Shown: positions 53,814 to 63,359 of the stretch, piece after piece
Numbering within the stretch: the first letter of the stretch is position 1
How the letters are laid out: every line of letters begins with the position of its first letter
From: Cernens ardua
Lineage (GTDB): Bacteria > Pseudomonadota > Gammaproteobacteria > Pseudomonadales > Halomonadaceae
DNA length: 64,000 bases
Direction: 5' to 3'
Assembly: GCF_051251085.1 (NCBI RefSeq)
Contig: NZ_JBPCZH010000006.1
Coordinates: forward strand, 168,505-232,504
Notes under the pieces: generated by a model
What the model was told of the DNA's origin: nothing
What the model saw: only the letters and a program-made list of their open reading frames with translations
Databases searched by the model: none
Position numbers and translations under genes: made by a program

Positions 53814-55208
53814 TTAATCTAGGCTTTCAATGGTGGATGTAATGGGACGCTGACCGGACGCAGTTTTACCCGGTCCACCCGCAGGCATTGCATCCATCGG
53901 TTTGGAACGAAGCAGCTTCAGAATGTAATAAATACCAATGCAGAAGATGATCGCATATACCACGAGGAAGCAGATCAGACTGGTCAGCATTTCACCGAAC
54001 GAGTGATGCGCATGAGCTTCTGACGTTCTCAATACGCCATAGACCACCCAGGGCTGACGACCCGCTTCAGTGGTAATCCAGCCTGCCACCAGCGCAATAA
54101 AGCCTGCTGGAGAAATAATGGTCGCCAAACGAAGGAAAAGCGGCGTCGTATAAAGCTTGCCTCTCCAGCGCAGGTAGTTACCGACCAGCCCCGTCAACAG
54201 CATCAACATACCCATACCGACCATGATACGGAACGTCCAGAACACCAGAGGCACATCAGGACGATCGTCTTTGGGGAAATCCTTCAGACCACGGATTTCG
54301 CCAGACCATGTATGCGTCAGATATAAGCTCGCAACGTGAGGAATTTCAATCGCAAAGTCATTACGTTCCTGTTGCATGTTCGGCCAGCCCACCAGCGTCA
54401 AAGGAAGTCCCTGACCAGGTACGCTCTGCCAGTCACCTTCCATCGCCGCCAGTTTGGCCGGCTGATAGCGAAGGGTATTCAGACCATGCATGTCACCGGC
54501 AACGATCTGCATCGGTACCGCGACAAGTGCCATCCACATGGCCATGGAGACCATGGTACGAGCGGCTTCATCCTTGCTGTTGCGCAGAAGGTGATATGCA
54601 CCTGTACCTGCCACCAGGAAGCTTACGGAAATGAAGGCAGCCATAACCATATGGACGAAACGATACGGGAAGGATGGATTGAAGATAATCTCCAACCAGT
54701 CACCCGGCATAAAGTGGCCATTGGCGATGTAGTAACCGGCAGGCGTTTGCATCCAGCTATTGGAAATCAAAATCCAGGTCGCTGAAATCAGCGTACCAAT
54801 TGCCACCATGGAGGTTGCCAGGAAGTGTGTGGTTTTGCTGACACGGTTTTCACCGAACAGCATGACACCCAAAAATCCTGCTTCAAGGAAGAAGGCAGTC
54901 AGCACTTCGTAGGTAAGCAACACCCCGGTAATATTCCCACCCTTCTGGGCGAAAACACTCCAGTTAGTACCAAACTCATAGGCCATAACGACACCGGATA
55001 CGACACCAAGACCAAAGCCTACGGCGAATACACGCACCCAGAAACGATACAACCCGTGGTACACCTCTTTACCTGTTTTGAGCCACAAGGCTTCCAACGC
55101 CATCAAGAAGCTAGCCAAGCCAATTGACAACGCAGGGAAGACAATGTGATACGAAACGGTAAAGGCAAACTGAAACCTTGCCAGGTCGACAGCGTCGAGC
55201 CCAAACAT
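53814..55208 (-). CDS. cioA: Cyanide-insensitive (bd-type) quinol oxidase subunit I
   Basis: Subunit I binds the two b hemes and heme d and oxidises quinol at the periplasmic Q loop. The 464-residue product has the heme ligand His21 in SYHIVFPALS, the ligand-bearing RFVHMVMAAFISV segment and the Q-loop start GDMHGLNTLRYQPAKLAAME. The protein is about 60 residues shorter than E. coli CydA (522) because of a short Q loop, the mark of the CioA class. GAGGAG precedes the ATG. It should give respiration under low oxygen or with cyanide and other inhibitors. Confidence 0.94.
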   Translation of the reverse strand: MFGLDAVDLARFQFAFTVSYHIVFPALSIGLASFLMALEALWLKTGKEVYHGLYRFWVRVFAVGFGLGVVSGVVMAYEFGTNWSVFAQKGGNITGVLLTYEVLTAFFLEAGFLGVMLFGENRVSKTTHFLATSMVAIGTLISATWILISNSWMQTPAGYYIANGHFMPGDWLEIIFNPSFPYRFVHMVMAAFISVSFLVAGTGAYHLLRNSKDEAARTMVSMAMWMALVAVPMQIVAGDMHGLNTLRYQPAKLAAMEGDWQSVPGQGLPLTLVGWPNMQQERNDFAIEIPHVASLYLTHTWSGEIRGLKDFPKDDRPDVPLVFWTFRIMVGMGMLMLLTGLVGNYLRWRGKLYTTPLFLRLATIISPAGFIALVAGWITTEAGRQPWVVYGVLRTSEAHAHHSFGEMLTSLICFLVVYAIIFCIGIYYILKLLRSKPMDAMPAGGPGKTASGQRPITSTIESLD

Positions 55209-55289
55209 AAGCAGTCTCCTCAGCGTTCACGTTATTAATGTATAAAAGACACGCTAATCTTAATACTTTGAGCAGAAAGCTCACGCTAT

Positions 55290-55306
55290 TGCGTCAATAT
55301 GACGCA
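55290..55306. promoter_or_regulatory. Dyad upstream of cioAB
   Basis: TGCGTC and GACGCA flank AATAT, 82 bases upstream of the cioA start. It does not match an FNR/ANR box (TTGAT-N4-ATCAA). It may be an operator for a regulator of the oxidase. Confidence 0.4.
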
Positions 55307-55723
55307 TATCTCTTTCCCCTGACTTCACCCGATAAATACCCTTGCTACAACCAACACGCAGGTAGAAAAGGCACTTCATTCAAAGAGTAATTTCAGGGGA
55401 AAACAGGCATGCATTCGAGAGCCAGACGCTACCAACGCACCTCTTCCCCCAAGACAACATAACGTGGGTCTTGTCCTCAAAATCCCTTAGCGGGTCATAT
55501 TCTAGCGCCTCAATGCAAGTGACACGAGACCAAAGGCTAAATTTTCCCAATTGAAACGTTATTTTCGGACGCTATTAAGCCAGTAAAAAGAAACAAGAGT
55601 GGAACATGATATCGCGAAAAAAATCATTCAATTTCCATAACTTCTTCGAATTTCAATCTATCTCGCTAAATGCCCACCTTTTTAATGTAGCGCATATGGC
55701 GAATAAACACAGGAAATCAGGGA

Positions 55724-55765
55724 AAAACAAAAAAGGCCCCACCACCGTAAAGGATGATAGGGCCT
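55724..55765 (-). terminator. Terminator of the cyo operon
   Basis: AGGCCC (55734-55739) and GGGCCT (55760-55765) pair across a 20-base loop; on the minus strand TTTTTTGTTTTT follows. It lies about 140 bases after the cyoE stop. Confidence 0.7.
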
Positions 55766-55901
55766 CGATAAATTCATCTCCGTGTCTCCAGAGAATGAGA
55801 CTCGTGATAACGCAGGCAGGAAAAGCTAATAATGCCGATAAGTCGTCGGTCAATATTGACGTACAGAAATTAATCCTTGTTTAAAATATGCACGCCTCAA
55901 A

Positions 55902-56792
55902 TCAATGCAATGGCACTGCAGCGACGGCTGGAGGCACAACCAATTGAAAATCGATCGACATCATGACACTCATCGCGGTAATGATCAGAATTGAAAAACC
56001 GAACAGGTGTCGGGCCCACACCGTATCATCTGCCGTCATATAACCGCGTAATGCCATGAACAACCAGTAGACACTCATCCCTACGGTGACGACAAAATAC
56101 CCATAACCCGCATACCCGCTAATCGTCAACATCAACGCTGCAACCGCAAAGGCCAGGATATACAACACAATATGCGTTTTGGCAGCATTGATCCCTCGAA
56201 TGACGGGTAACACTGGAATATTGGCTGCCTGATAATCCTTGAAGCGAAAAATCGCGATGGCGTAGGAGTGCGGCATTTGCCACAGGCTGAACATGATCAG
56301 CAACAACAGCGCACCCATATCAAATTGATGACTTACCGCACAATAACCAATGACCGGGGGCGCAGCTCCGGACAAGCTCCCCACCAGCGTGCCATAGACA
56401 GAATGCCGCTTCAGATATAACGAATACAGCCCTACATAGACCAGAAAGCCGAACAGGCCAAACAATGCCGCTACAGGATTAGCAAACCAATACAAACACG
56501 CAAATCCCAAAAGCCCAAGAAATGTCGCATATACCAGAGAGAATCGTGGAGAGATCAATCCGCGCACCATCACCCTTTCACGCGTGCGTTCCATCAGACG
56601 ATCAATATCCCGGTCTATATAGTTGTTGAATACGCAACCCGAAGCGATCACCAGAGAAACACCAAGCATTGTCGCTATCAGTAACAGGAAATCGATATGA
56701 CCACGGGAGGCCAGAAAGAAGCCTCCCGCGACCGAAATCAAATTACCGAAAATAATGCCTGGCTTGGTAACAAGCAGGTATTTTTTCAACAT
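55902..56792 (-). CDS. cyoE: Heme O synthase (protoheme IX farnesyltransferase)
   Basis: CyoE farnesylates heme b to heme O for cytochrome bo3. The 296-residue multi-pass protein has the prenyltransferase motif NNYIDRDIDRLMERTRERV and a later YCAVSHQFDMGALLLLIMF loop region. Length is as in E. coli (296). It is last in the cyo operon, four bases after cyoD. Confidence 0.97.
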   Translation of the reverse strand: MLKKYLLVTKPGIIFGNLISVAGGFFLASRGHIDFLLLIATMLGVSLVIASGCVFNNYIDRDIDRLMERTRERVMVRGLISPRFSLVYATFLGLLGFACLYWFANPVAALFGLFGFLVYVGLYSLYLKRHSVYGTLVGSLSGAAPPVIGYCAVSHQFDMGALLLLIMFSLWQMPHSYAIAIFRFKDYQAANIPVLPVIRGINAAKTHIVLYILAFAVAALMLTISGYAGYGYFVVTVGMSVYWLFMALRGYMTADDTVWARHLFGFSILIITAMSVMMSIDFQLVVPPAVAAVPLH

Positions 56793-56796
56793 GGCA

Positions 56797-57132
56797 TCAA
56801 CTGTGATTCATTGGCATGGACATGGTATTCATGTTCAGGTGCGTCATGATCCACAAAGAACCTACCACAATGATCCCGACCACCATGATCGTGAACCACA
56901 ATGACAACAGGTTCCAACCACCTTCACTATAGCGATCAAGGTGAAGAAAGAAGCGCGCCTGAATGGCAATCTGAATGACGGCCAGAATCCAGACAACCGC
57001 CATCAGATAACCGACAGACAATGAGTGGTTCATCACCATGTAAAAAGGAATAATGGTTAGAATGATCGATAACACCACACCAACCACATACGTAGTCAAT
57101 GAGCCTTTATGGCCCTGATGCTTAGCGCTCAT
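56797..57132 (-). CDS. cyoD: Cytochrome bo3 ubiquinol oxidase subunit IV
   Basis: The 111-residue protein has three hydrophobic segments and the CyoD blocks YVVGVVLSIILTIIPFYMVM and AIQARFFLHLD. E. coli CyoD has 109 residues. It abuts cyoC with no gap. Confidence 0.96.
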   Translation of the reverse strand: MSAKHQGHKGSLTTYVVGVVLSIILTIIPFYMVMNHSLSVGYLMAVVWILAVIQIAIQARFFLHLDRYSEGGWNLLSLWFTIMVVGIIVVGSLWIMTHLNMNTMSMPMNHS

Positions 57133-57747
57133 TTATAGGACCCCTGTCAGATAAACAATTGAGAACACACAAATCCATACAATATGCAGGAAGTGCCAGA
57201 ACAGGCTTAGACTTGATAAGCGCGATACCATGTGGTCATTGAAGCCCGAGTGCCGCAACTGGAAAAACAGCACGATCGCCCAGATAACCCCGGTCGTCAC
57301 ATGCAAACCGTGAGTGCACACCAATGTGAAGTATGCAGAAAGGAAGCCGCTGCGCTGCGGACCGTCACCTTCAGCAATAAGGTGTCCAAACTCATTGACT
57401 TCCAATCCTACAAAGACAGCACCCAAAATCAGGGTCACTGCCAACCAGATCAAGGTATGCGTCTTGTCACGCTTCGATACTGCCAGCATCGTCAGGCCGA
57501 TCGTGAAACTGCTCACCAGCAGCACGAAGGTCTCGATCAACACATAGGACAGATCAAAAATGTCCCGCTGAGCAGGCCCACCGGCGTAGTTATGCCCAAG
57601 CACCGCATAAGTGGCGAACAGTGTGCCGAACAGCACACAGTCCGTCATGATATAGATCCAAAAACCAAACAACCTCAAGGCGATTGAATCATGATGTTCA
57701 TGCTCTCCGGCATGAGGATCTGTATGAGCAACATGAGTAGTAGTCAT
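57133..57747 (-). CDS. cyoC: Cytochrome bo3 ubiquinol oxidase subunit III
   Basis: The 204-residue protein has five hydrophobic segments and the COX3 blocks GFWIYIMTDCVLFGTLFATY and FLSAYFTLVCTHGLHVTTG with the conserved His. E. coli CyoC has 204 residues. It lies three bases after cyoB. Confidence 0.97.
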   Translation of the reverse strand: MTTTHVAHTDPHAGEHEHHDSIALRLFGFWIYIMTDCVLFGTLFATYAVLGHNYAGGPAQRDIFDLSYVLIETFVLLVSSFTIGLTMLAVSKRDKTHTLIWLAVTLILGAVFVGLEVNEFGHLIAEGDGPQRSGFLSAYFTLVCTHGLHVTTGVIWAIVLFFQLRHSGFNDHMVSRLSSLSLFWHFLHIVWICVFSIVYLTGVL

Positions 57748-57750
57748 GAA

Positions 57751-59733
57751 TCAGGCCCGTCCTTCCAGATACTTGAAACGCTCGTTTTCCGTTCTTTCGA
57801 CTTCTTCACTGGGAATGTAATAGTCGATGTCGGTATTGCATGAACGAACGATAAAGGTAATCACCACAGCCGCTAGCCCTACTGCAGCCAACCACCAGAT
57901 ATGCCAGACAATTGCGAAGCTCATCACGAATCCAAATACCCCCATCAGGAAACCGGCACTGGTATTTTTCGGCATATGAATTGCGCTGTAATGAGCAGGA
58001 CGTTGGTAGGCAATGCCTTTTTCTTTCTCGTCCCAGAACGCATCCAGATCATGTACATGAGGGATAGAGGCAAAATTGTATACCGGCGGCGGTGAGGAAA
58101 TAGACCACTCGAGCGTACGTCCACCCCATGGGTCTCCGGTGAGATCACGATGTTTCGCACTTGTTACAAAGCCAATCACCAGCTGAAGGATAAAGGTCAG
58201 AATACCTACCAGTATGATGGCCGCCCCAATAGCTGCAATAACAAAAAGCAAATGGAGTTGGGGCGTCGGATCAACAAAGTTATCCTGACGACGAGTGATC
58301 CCCATGAAACCTAGTGCATACAGAGGCATGAAGGCCACCCAGAAGCCGATGATCCAGCAGAGTGCCGAGATCTTGCCAAGCCTGTCTGACAAATGGAATC
58401 CATAGACTTTCGGGAACCAGTAGGCCAGCCCCGCCAGATAGCCCAGCACGACACCACCAATGATGGTGTTATGGAAGTGTGCGATCAGGAACAGGCTGTT
58501 ATGCAGTAGATAGTCCGCTGCTGGAATAGACATCATTACACCTGTCATCCCGCCGACGGAGAACGTCACCAAAAAGCCCACGGTGTAAATCATGGGCGTC
58601 GTAAACTCAATACGCCCGCGATACATGGTAAACAGCCAGTTGAATATCTTGACCCCTGTCGGAATCGCAATAATCATCGTTGCGATGCCAAAGAACGCGT
58701 TCACGTTGGCACCAGACCCCATCGTAAAGAAGTGGTGCAGCCACACAATGAACGAAAGGAACGTAATCGCAATGGTTGCCCACACCATCGTAGAGTAACC
58801 AAACAGCCGTTTTTTCGAGAACGTCGATGTTACTTCCGAGAACACACCAAAGGCTGGCAGAATCAGGATATATACCTCCGGATGCCCCCACGCCCAGATG
58901 AGGTTCACATACATCATCTGGTTACCGCCCATCGTATTGGTAAAGAAGTGCGTACCAATTGTACGATCCAGCGCCAACAAGGTAATTGTCACTGTCAGGA
59001 CAGGGAACGAGGCAATAATCAGCACGCTCGCACACAATGTCGTCCACGTGAATACCGGCATACGGAACAACTTCATGCCCGGCGCACGCATCTTCAGAAT
59101 CGTCACGAAGAAGTTGACACCTGTCAACAGTGTTCCTATCCCGGAAAGCTGTACTGACCATATCCAGTAATCCACACCCGTTCCCGGACTATACTGGAGC
59201 TCGGAAAGTGGCGGATAGGCAAGCCATCCTGTCTGAGAGAAATCACCCACAAACAGTGAAATATTGATCAGAATTGCAGACACCGCCGTAAACCAGAAGC
59301 TCATTGAGTTCAGGAACGGAAAGGCCACATCCCGCGCACCGATTTGCAGCGGCACAACAATGTTGAACAATCCGATCATGAACGGCATCGCCATGAAGAA
59401 GATCATGATTGTGCCATGAGCAGAAAACACCTGATCAAAGTGTTCAGGCGGCAAGTAACCGGGGCCACCGGCAGAGGCCATCGCTTGCTGCAACCGCATC
59501 ATGATGGCATCGGCAAAACCGCGTATCAGCATCACGATAGCAACCACAATGTACATGACGCCAATCCGCTTGTGATCCACAGAGGTAATCCAGTCCGACC
59601 ACAACACACCCCATTTGCGGAAATAGGTAATAGCCGCCAGAAGCGCTATTCCCAACACAACAATGACGGAAAAGGTACCAACCAAAATGGGCTCGTGGTA
59701 CGGAATCGCGTCGAGAGAAAGTCTTCCAAACAT
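57751..59733 (-). CDS. cyoB: Cytochrome bo3 ubiquinol oxidase subunit I
   Basis: CyoB holds heme b, heme o3 and CuB and pumps protons. The 660-residue protein has the heme-copper blocks AHGTIMIFFMAMPFMIGLFN, WAWGHPEVYILILPAFGVFS (with the His-Tyr cross-link pair), LHHFFTMG and LFLIAHFHNTIIGG. Length is as in E. coli (663). It lies two bases after cyoA. Confidence 0.98.
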   Translation of the reverse strand: MFGRLSLDAIPYHEPILVGTFSVIVVLGIALLAAITYFRKWGVLWSDWITSVDHKRIGVMYIVVAIVMLIRGFADAIMMRLQQAMASAGGPGYLPPEHFDQVFSAHGTIMIFFMAMPFMIGLFNIVVPLQIGARDVAFPFLNSMSFWFTAVSAILINISLFVGDFSQTGWLAYPPLSELQYSPGTGVDYWIWSVQLSGIGTLLTGVNFFVTILKMRAPGMKLFRMPVFTWTTLCASVLIIASFPVLTVTITLLALDRTIGTHFFTNTMGGNQMMYVNLIWAWGHPEVYILILPAFGVFSEVTSTFSKKRLFGYSTMVWATIAITFLSFIVWLHHFFTMGSGANVNAFFGIATMIIAIPTGVKIFNWLFTMYRGRIEFTTPMIYTVGFLVTFSVGGMTGVMMSIPAADYLLHNSLFLIAHFHNTIIGGVVLGYLAGLAYWFPKVYGFHLSDRLGKISALCWIIGFWVAFMPLYALGFMGITRRQDNFVDPTPQLHLLFVIAAIGAAIILVGILTFILQLVIGFVTSAKHRDLTGDPWGGRTLEWSISSPPPVYNFASIPHVHDLDAFWDEKEKGIAYQRPAHYSAIHMPKNTSAGFLMGVFGFVMSFAIVWHIWWLAAVGLAAVVITFIVRSCNTDIDYYIPSEEVERTENERFKYLEGRA

Positions 59734-59735
59734 AA

Positions 59736-60614
59736 TTACTCTCCAACACCTGGCGCTTTCTGGCCATCTTGATTGCCGTTGAATGAACGAACAATTGACT
59801 GAAATAGATTTGGCTCAACCGAAGAGAAGAATTCCGGAGGATTCTTCATCGAAGGATAGGTCAACCCCTGATAGGCATTCTGATCCAGCGAGCGGCCAGA
59901 CTGACGCACTCGGTTCACCCAGGATTGGAAATCCTGATCGGATTGAGCAACCGTTTGGAAATGCATACCGTAGAAGCCATTCCCACTGAAGTTGGCCGAA
60001 ATACCTGTATACGTGCCCGGTTCATTAGCAATCAAGTTCAAGTGGCTTGTCATACCGGCCATGGCATAGATCTGACTCCCCAGCTGAGGAATAAAGAAGG
60101 AGTTCATGACCGTGTCGGACGTAATGGAAAAGCGAATGGGTGTATCAACAGGCACTGCCAGCTCGTTGATGGTCGCAATACCGTACTGAGGATAGATAAA
60201 CAGCCACTTCCAATCGAGCGCCACTACTTCGACATCGATAGGTTTCTGTTTGGAAGCAATCGGTTTTTGCGGACTGAGAGAGTGTGAACTCTGCCAGGTG
60301 ATCACCGCCAAAGCGATAATAATGATGATGGGAATACCCCATATAACCGCCTCCAATTTATTGGAGTGCGCCCAATTGGGTTCGTACCTGGCCTTTGTAT
60401 TCGATTCCCGGTATTTCCAGGCAAAAACAAAGGTCATGATGATGACGGGAATAACCACTAACATCATCAGGATAAAGGCGGTAATGATCAGGTTTCGCTG
60501 ATCCATACCTATCATTCCCTTGGGTTCCAGCAACGCCGCATTACAACCACCGAGCATTAACACCCCTGCAGCTGCCAACGGCTTATAAATACCTTGCCAT
60601 TTTTTTATCGTCAT
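59736..60614 (-). CDS. cyoA: Cytochrome bo3 ubiquinol oxidase subunit II (lipoprotein)
   Basis: The 292-residue protein has a lipoprotein signal with lipobox LGGC at about residues 21-24, two membrane helices and a periplasmic cupredoxin domain (YPQYGIATINELAVPVDTPI). As expected of a quinol oxidase, the CuA ligands are absent. The C-terminal part (SFNGNQDGQKAPGVGE) is variable. It is first in cyoABCDE. Confidence 0.97.
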   Translation of the reverse strand: MTIKKWQGIYKPLAAAGVLMLGGCNAALLEPKGMIGMDQRNLIITAFILMMLVVIPVIIMTFVFAWKYRESNTKARYEPNWAHSNKLEAVIWGIPIIIIIALAVITWQSSHSLSPQKPIASKQKPIDVEVVALDWKWLFIYPQYGIATINELAVPVDTPIRFSITSDTVMNSFFIPQLGSQIYAMAGMTSHLNLIANEPGTYTGISANFSGNGFYGMHFQTVAQSDQDFQSWVNRVRQSGRSLDQNAYQGLTYPSMKNPPEFFSSVEPNLFQSIVRSFNGNQDGQKAPGVGE

Positions 60615-61180
60615 CGTTTGCTCTCTTGAAGCCTGACTGCCATTCAGAGTTACCCCCTATGGCTTACTCTTTACTACAAACCGAACGCCCATTAACAAGA
60701 TTCGGTCGCCGGAGCCAACCATCGATTACGAAAGACCAACTACCACACTCCAGCAGCAGCGTATCCAGTGGGGCCATCATGTATCGATATGACTCGTGCA
60801 CAAAACGCAACCGCCCCGCTGTGACAACCAGCGAACTAACGCAGAGGTTGCAACAGAGAGGCATTCGCCGACTTTTTCATCACCACTCAATCGGTTACCG
60901 TCATTTTTAGACGGTTATGATGAAAACGACAACCCCACATATTTCGTATGGTTTTTCTCAAAACACCTACCTGATTGCGGCAACTCATTGTTTACAAAAG
61001 TAATTTTGTTTTTCATTTCAACCTTGGAATAAGGAAATTTTGTTGAAATAAATAGCTATCACGAAATAGAACATGATGCCAATAAACTATTGATACATGA
61101 TCATAGACTCGAATAAGTCTTCATTAAGGGGCATAATATTTTCCCCGAAACCCAACAGATCTATATAAAGACCGTCACTT
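60615..61180. other. cyoA-yajR divergent intergenic region
   Basis: The 566-base gap becomes AT-rich near yajR and contains an inverted repeat, ATTTCAAC (61015-61022) with GTTGAAAT (61042-61049). The 94-codon plus-strand frame at 60626-60910 is not supported. Confidence 0.5.
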
Positions 61181-62545
61181 ATGAAATCGTCATCCTTTCT
61201 ACCTTCAGAAATGAGGGCTTTAAGCGGCCTTTCCATACTGTACGCCCTGCGCATGCTGGGGCTTTTTATGGTACTCCCCATTCTCGCGCTCTATTCCGCC
61301 TCCCTTAGCCATGCCACACCCACGTTGATAGGTATTGCACTTGGCATTTACGGGCTCACACAGGCAGTACTGCAAATTCCCTTTGGCATGCTGTCAGACC
61401 GGCTAGGCAGAAAACCCATTATTATTGTGGGCCTACTGATTTTATTGCTGGGAAGTGTGATCGCAGCCGAATCCACGTCTCTCTACGGCATCATATTGGG
61501 TAGAGCGCTTCAGGGAGCCGGTGCTATTTCAGGGGTGATCATGGCATTGCTGGCGGATCAAACGCGCGAGGAAGTACGTACAAAAGCCATGGCAACTGTC
61601 GGCATGAGCATTGGTATTGCCATTGGAGCCTCCATGGTTATTGGCCCCATCATCGCACACCACTTCGGTCTTTCCGGGGTATTCTTTACAACGGCATTGA
61701 TGGCAGTTCTGGGCTTGTTTGTTATTGTTTTTCTGGTACCTTCCAACCCAGTGCGCTCGCATAAGGATGTCGGTATGGACCTTCGTCAATTGGCCGGCAT
61801 ACTCAAACGCATTGACCTCGGCAGACTGGATCTCTCTATTTTTGCTCTTCACTGCATCCTAACGGCACTATTCGTTGTACTTCCCTTGAAACTGAGCGCT
61901 CTCGGGTTCAGTAGCGAACAGGCTGGCTGGGTATATCTACCCATTATGGCAACCTCGTTCATTGCCATGACCCCTCTGGTGATCATTGCTGAAAAACGCC
62001 GCAAGATGAAACCAGTGTTCGTAGGTACAGTCGTGTTGATTATTCTGACTTTGCTGAGCATGTTCATACTGCCACGTAAAAGCATGTCACTGATTGCCTG
62101 TTTGTGGTTCTTCTTTTTGGCCTTCAACCTCATGGAAGCCGTCTTACCTTCCATGATCAGTAAAGTCGCCCCTGCAGGTGGCAAGGGGACTGCTTTAGGC
62201 GTTTACTCCACGAGCCAATTTCTCGGTACCACCCTCGGCGGCACCCTGGGTGGCATTGTGGCCACTTACTTCGGAAGTAATGCTGTTTTTATCATGACTG
62301 CTCTCATTGGGCTGGTGTGGTTGCTGGGGATATGGCGAATGACACCTCCCAGGCATCTTTCCAGTCTTATCGTTGTCGTAGGGGATCTTGCGCATCACCC
62401 GCAACAATTACTGAATCAGCTCATGAAGATTCCCGGTGTGGATGATGCCATGGTGGTCAAGAACGAAGGTGTTGCCTATTTGAAAGTCGACAAGTCAGAT
62501 TACGACGAGCAGGCACTGGCATCACTTCTTGACAAGAAACACTGA
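61181..62545 (+). CDS. yajR: YajR-type MFS transporter with C-terminal regulatory domain
   Basis: The 454-residue protein has exactly the length of E. coli YajR and shares its blocks (LRMLGLFMVLPIL, GIYGLTQAVLQIPFGMLSDR, GRALQGAGAI, AFNLMEAVLPSMISK, GTALGVYSTSQFLG). Motif A, DRLGRKP, is at residues 73-79. After twelve membrane segments a ferredoxin-like YAM domain follows from about residue 390 (MKIPGVDDAMVVKNEGVAYLKVD). The substrate is unknown; it is thought to be a proton-driven exporter. In E. coli yajR also adjoins cyo, though in a different orientation. Confidence 0.92.
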   Translation: MKSSSFLPSEMRALSGLSILYALRMLGLFMVLPILALYSASLSHATPTLIGIALGIYGLTQAVLQIPFGMLSDRLGRKPIIIVGLLILLLGSVIAAESTSLYGIILGRALQGAGAISGVIMALLADQTREEVRTKAMATVGMSIGIAIGASMVIGPIIAHHFGLSGVFFTTALMAVLGLFVIVFLVPSNPVRSHKDVGMDLRQLAGILKRIDLGRLDLSIFALHCILTALFVVLPLKLSALGFSSEQAGWVYLPIMATSFIAMTPLVIIAEKRRKMKPVFVGTVVLIILTLLSMFILPRKSMSLIACLWFFFLAFNLMEAVLPSMISKVAPAGGKGTALGVYSTSQFLGTTLGGTLGGIVATYFGSNAVFIMTALIGLVWLLGIWRMTPPRHLSSLIVVVGDLAHHPQQLLNQLMKIPGVDDAMVVKNEGVAYLKVDKSDYDEQALASLLDKKH

Positions 62546-62583
62546 ATAAAATCGTACGTCTCGCTACAGCTATCCTGCAAAAC

Positions 62584-62616
62584 GGCCGTTGCTACATGCA
62601 ATGGCCTTCTCTTTTT
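62584..62616 (+). terminator. Intrinsic terminator of yajR
   Basis: GGCCGTTGC (62584-62592) and GCAATGGCC (62598-62606) pair with one G-T pair around TACAT, and the T-rich tract TTCTCTTTTT follows. Confidence 0.85.
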
Positions 62617-62634
62617 AAAACACTTCTACTTTCA

Positions 62635-63249
62635 TTATCCCCATAGTTGATGGCCTATAAGTAATAGCGCGATAACGCTCATCATAATCCCGGATGCACG
62701 ACTTACCCACAACGTTGTAGCGGGTCTGGAGGCCAGAAGTAAATGAGCACTAAACCCAACAAAGCTATAGACCACGGCGCAACTGACGACATGTATCATC
62801 CCCAATAAAAGAATCTGTAATCCGACGGGAAGAAAAGCATGTTCGTTGATGAACTGAGGCATGAGAGCAAGAAAAAGAAGCAATACCTTGGGATTTATCC
62901 CGCTCATGCAGACCCCCTTCCAAAACCAGCTCCTCTTGCTCACCACACCCTCTTTTGCCAATTTAGGCGGCTGTCTCAACATATTGAGACCCAACCACAA
63001 TAAATAGAGTGCACCCAGAAGGGTAAGTAGCATTAGTGCGTCTGGATGGCTTGCAACGATCTTCCCCACCCCGATAGCGACAATGGTGACGACAAAAAAA
63101 TGGCCACATACCATACCCAGCACTGCAAGCGCTACATTACGCTTTCGCGCACTAACACCAGCAGATATGGCATATGCCCAGTCAAGGCCTGGAGTAATAA
63201 CAAATAGGATGGAAACGAACCAAAAGGCCGTGATGATTGTTGAATTCAT
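62635..63249 (-). CDS. LysE/RhtB-family amino-acid exporter
   Basis: The ATG at 63249 gives 204 residues, the usual length of the family; the frame could also begin with TTG at 63273. The product has about six hydrophobic segments and the family start FWFVSILFVITPGLDWAYAI followed by a GVSARKRNVALAVLGMVCGH loop. It would export amino acids or homoserine lactone-like compounds across the inner membrane. It is divergent from an Lrp-type regulator that probably controls it. Confidence 0.93.
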   Translation of the reverse strand: MNSTIITAFWFVSILFVITPGLDWAYAISAGVSARKRNVALAVLGMVCGHFFVVTIVAIGVGKIVASHPDALMLLTLLGALYLLWLGLNMLRQPPKLAKEGVVSKRSWFWKGVCMSGINPKVLLLFLALMPQFINEHAFLPVGLQILLLGMIHVVSCAVVYSFVGFSAHLLLASRPATTLWVSRASGIMMSVIALLLIGHQLWG

Positions 63250-63317
63250 GGTACAGAACACATCCTCGAGCAATAAACACGAGAAATAATATTGCCCGGC
63301 ACACGGGATGTGTTACT

Positions 63318-63331
63318 TTTTACACGTAAAA
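63318..63331. promoter_or_regulatory. Dyad in the exporter-Lrp intergenic region
   Basis: TTTTAC-AC-GTAAAA lies between the divergent genes, 29 bases from the regulator start. AT-rich short dyads of this kind suit Lrp/AsnC proteins, so autoregulation and exporter control are likely. Confidence 0.5.
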
Positions 63332-63359
63332 TAAACCATAGTGTGGAAGGATTTTTAGA

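Larger units (their letters stand above)
55209..55901. other. cioA-cyoE intergenic region
   Basis: The 693 bases contain a dyad upstream of cioA and the cyoE terminator. A 92-codon plus-strand frame (55606-55884) lacks a ribosome binding site and family resemblance and overlaps the terminator, so I do not accept it. Confidence 0.55.

Noticed and set aside
55606..55884. 92-codon plus-strand frame between cioA and cyoE
   Set aside because: No ribosome binding site, low-complexity content, and it covers the cyo terminator.
60626..60910. 94-codon plus-strand frame upstream of yajR
   Set aside because: No family resemblance and overlaps the cyoA promoter region.
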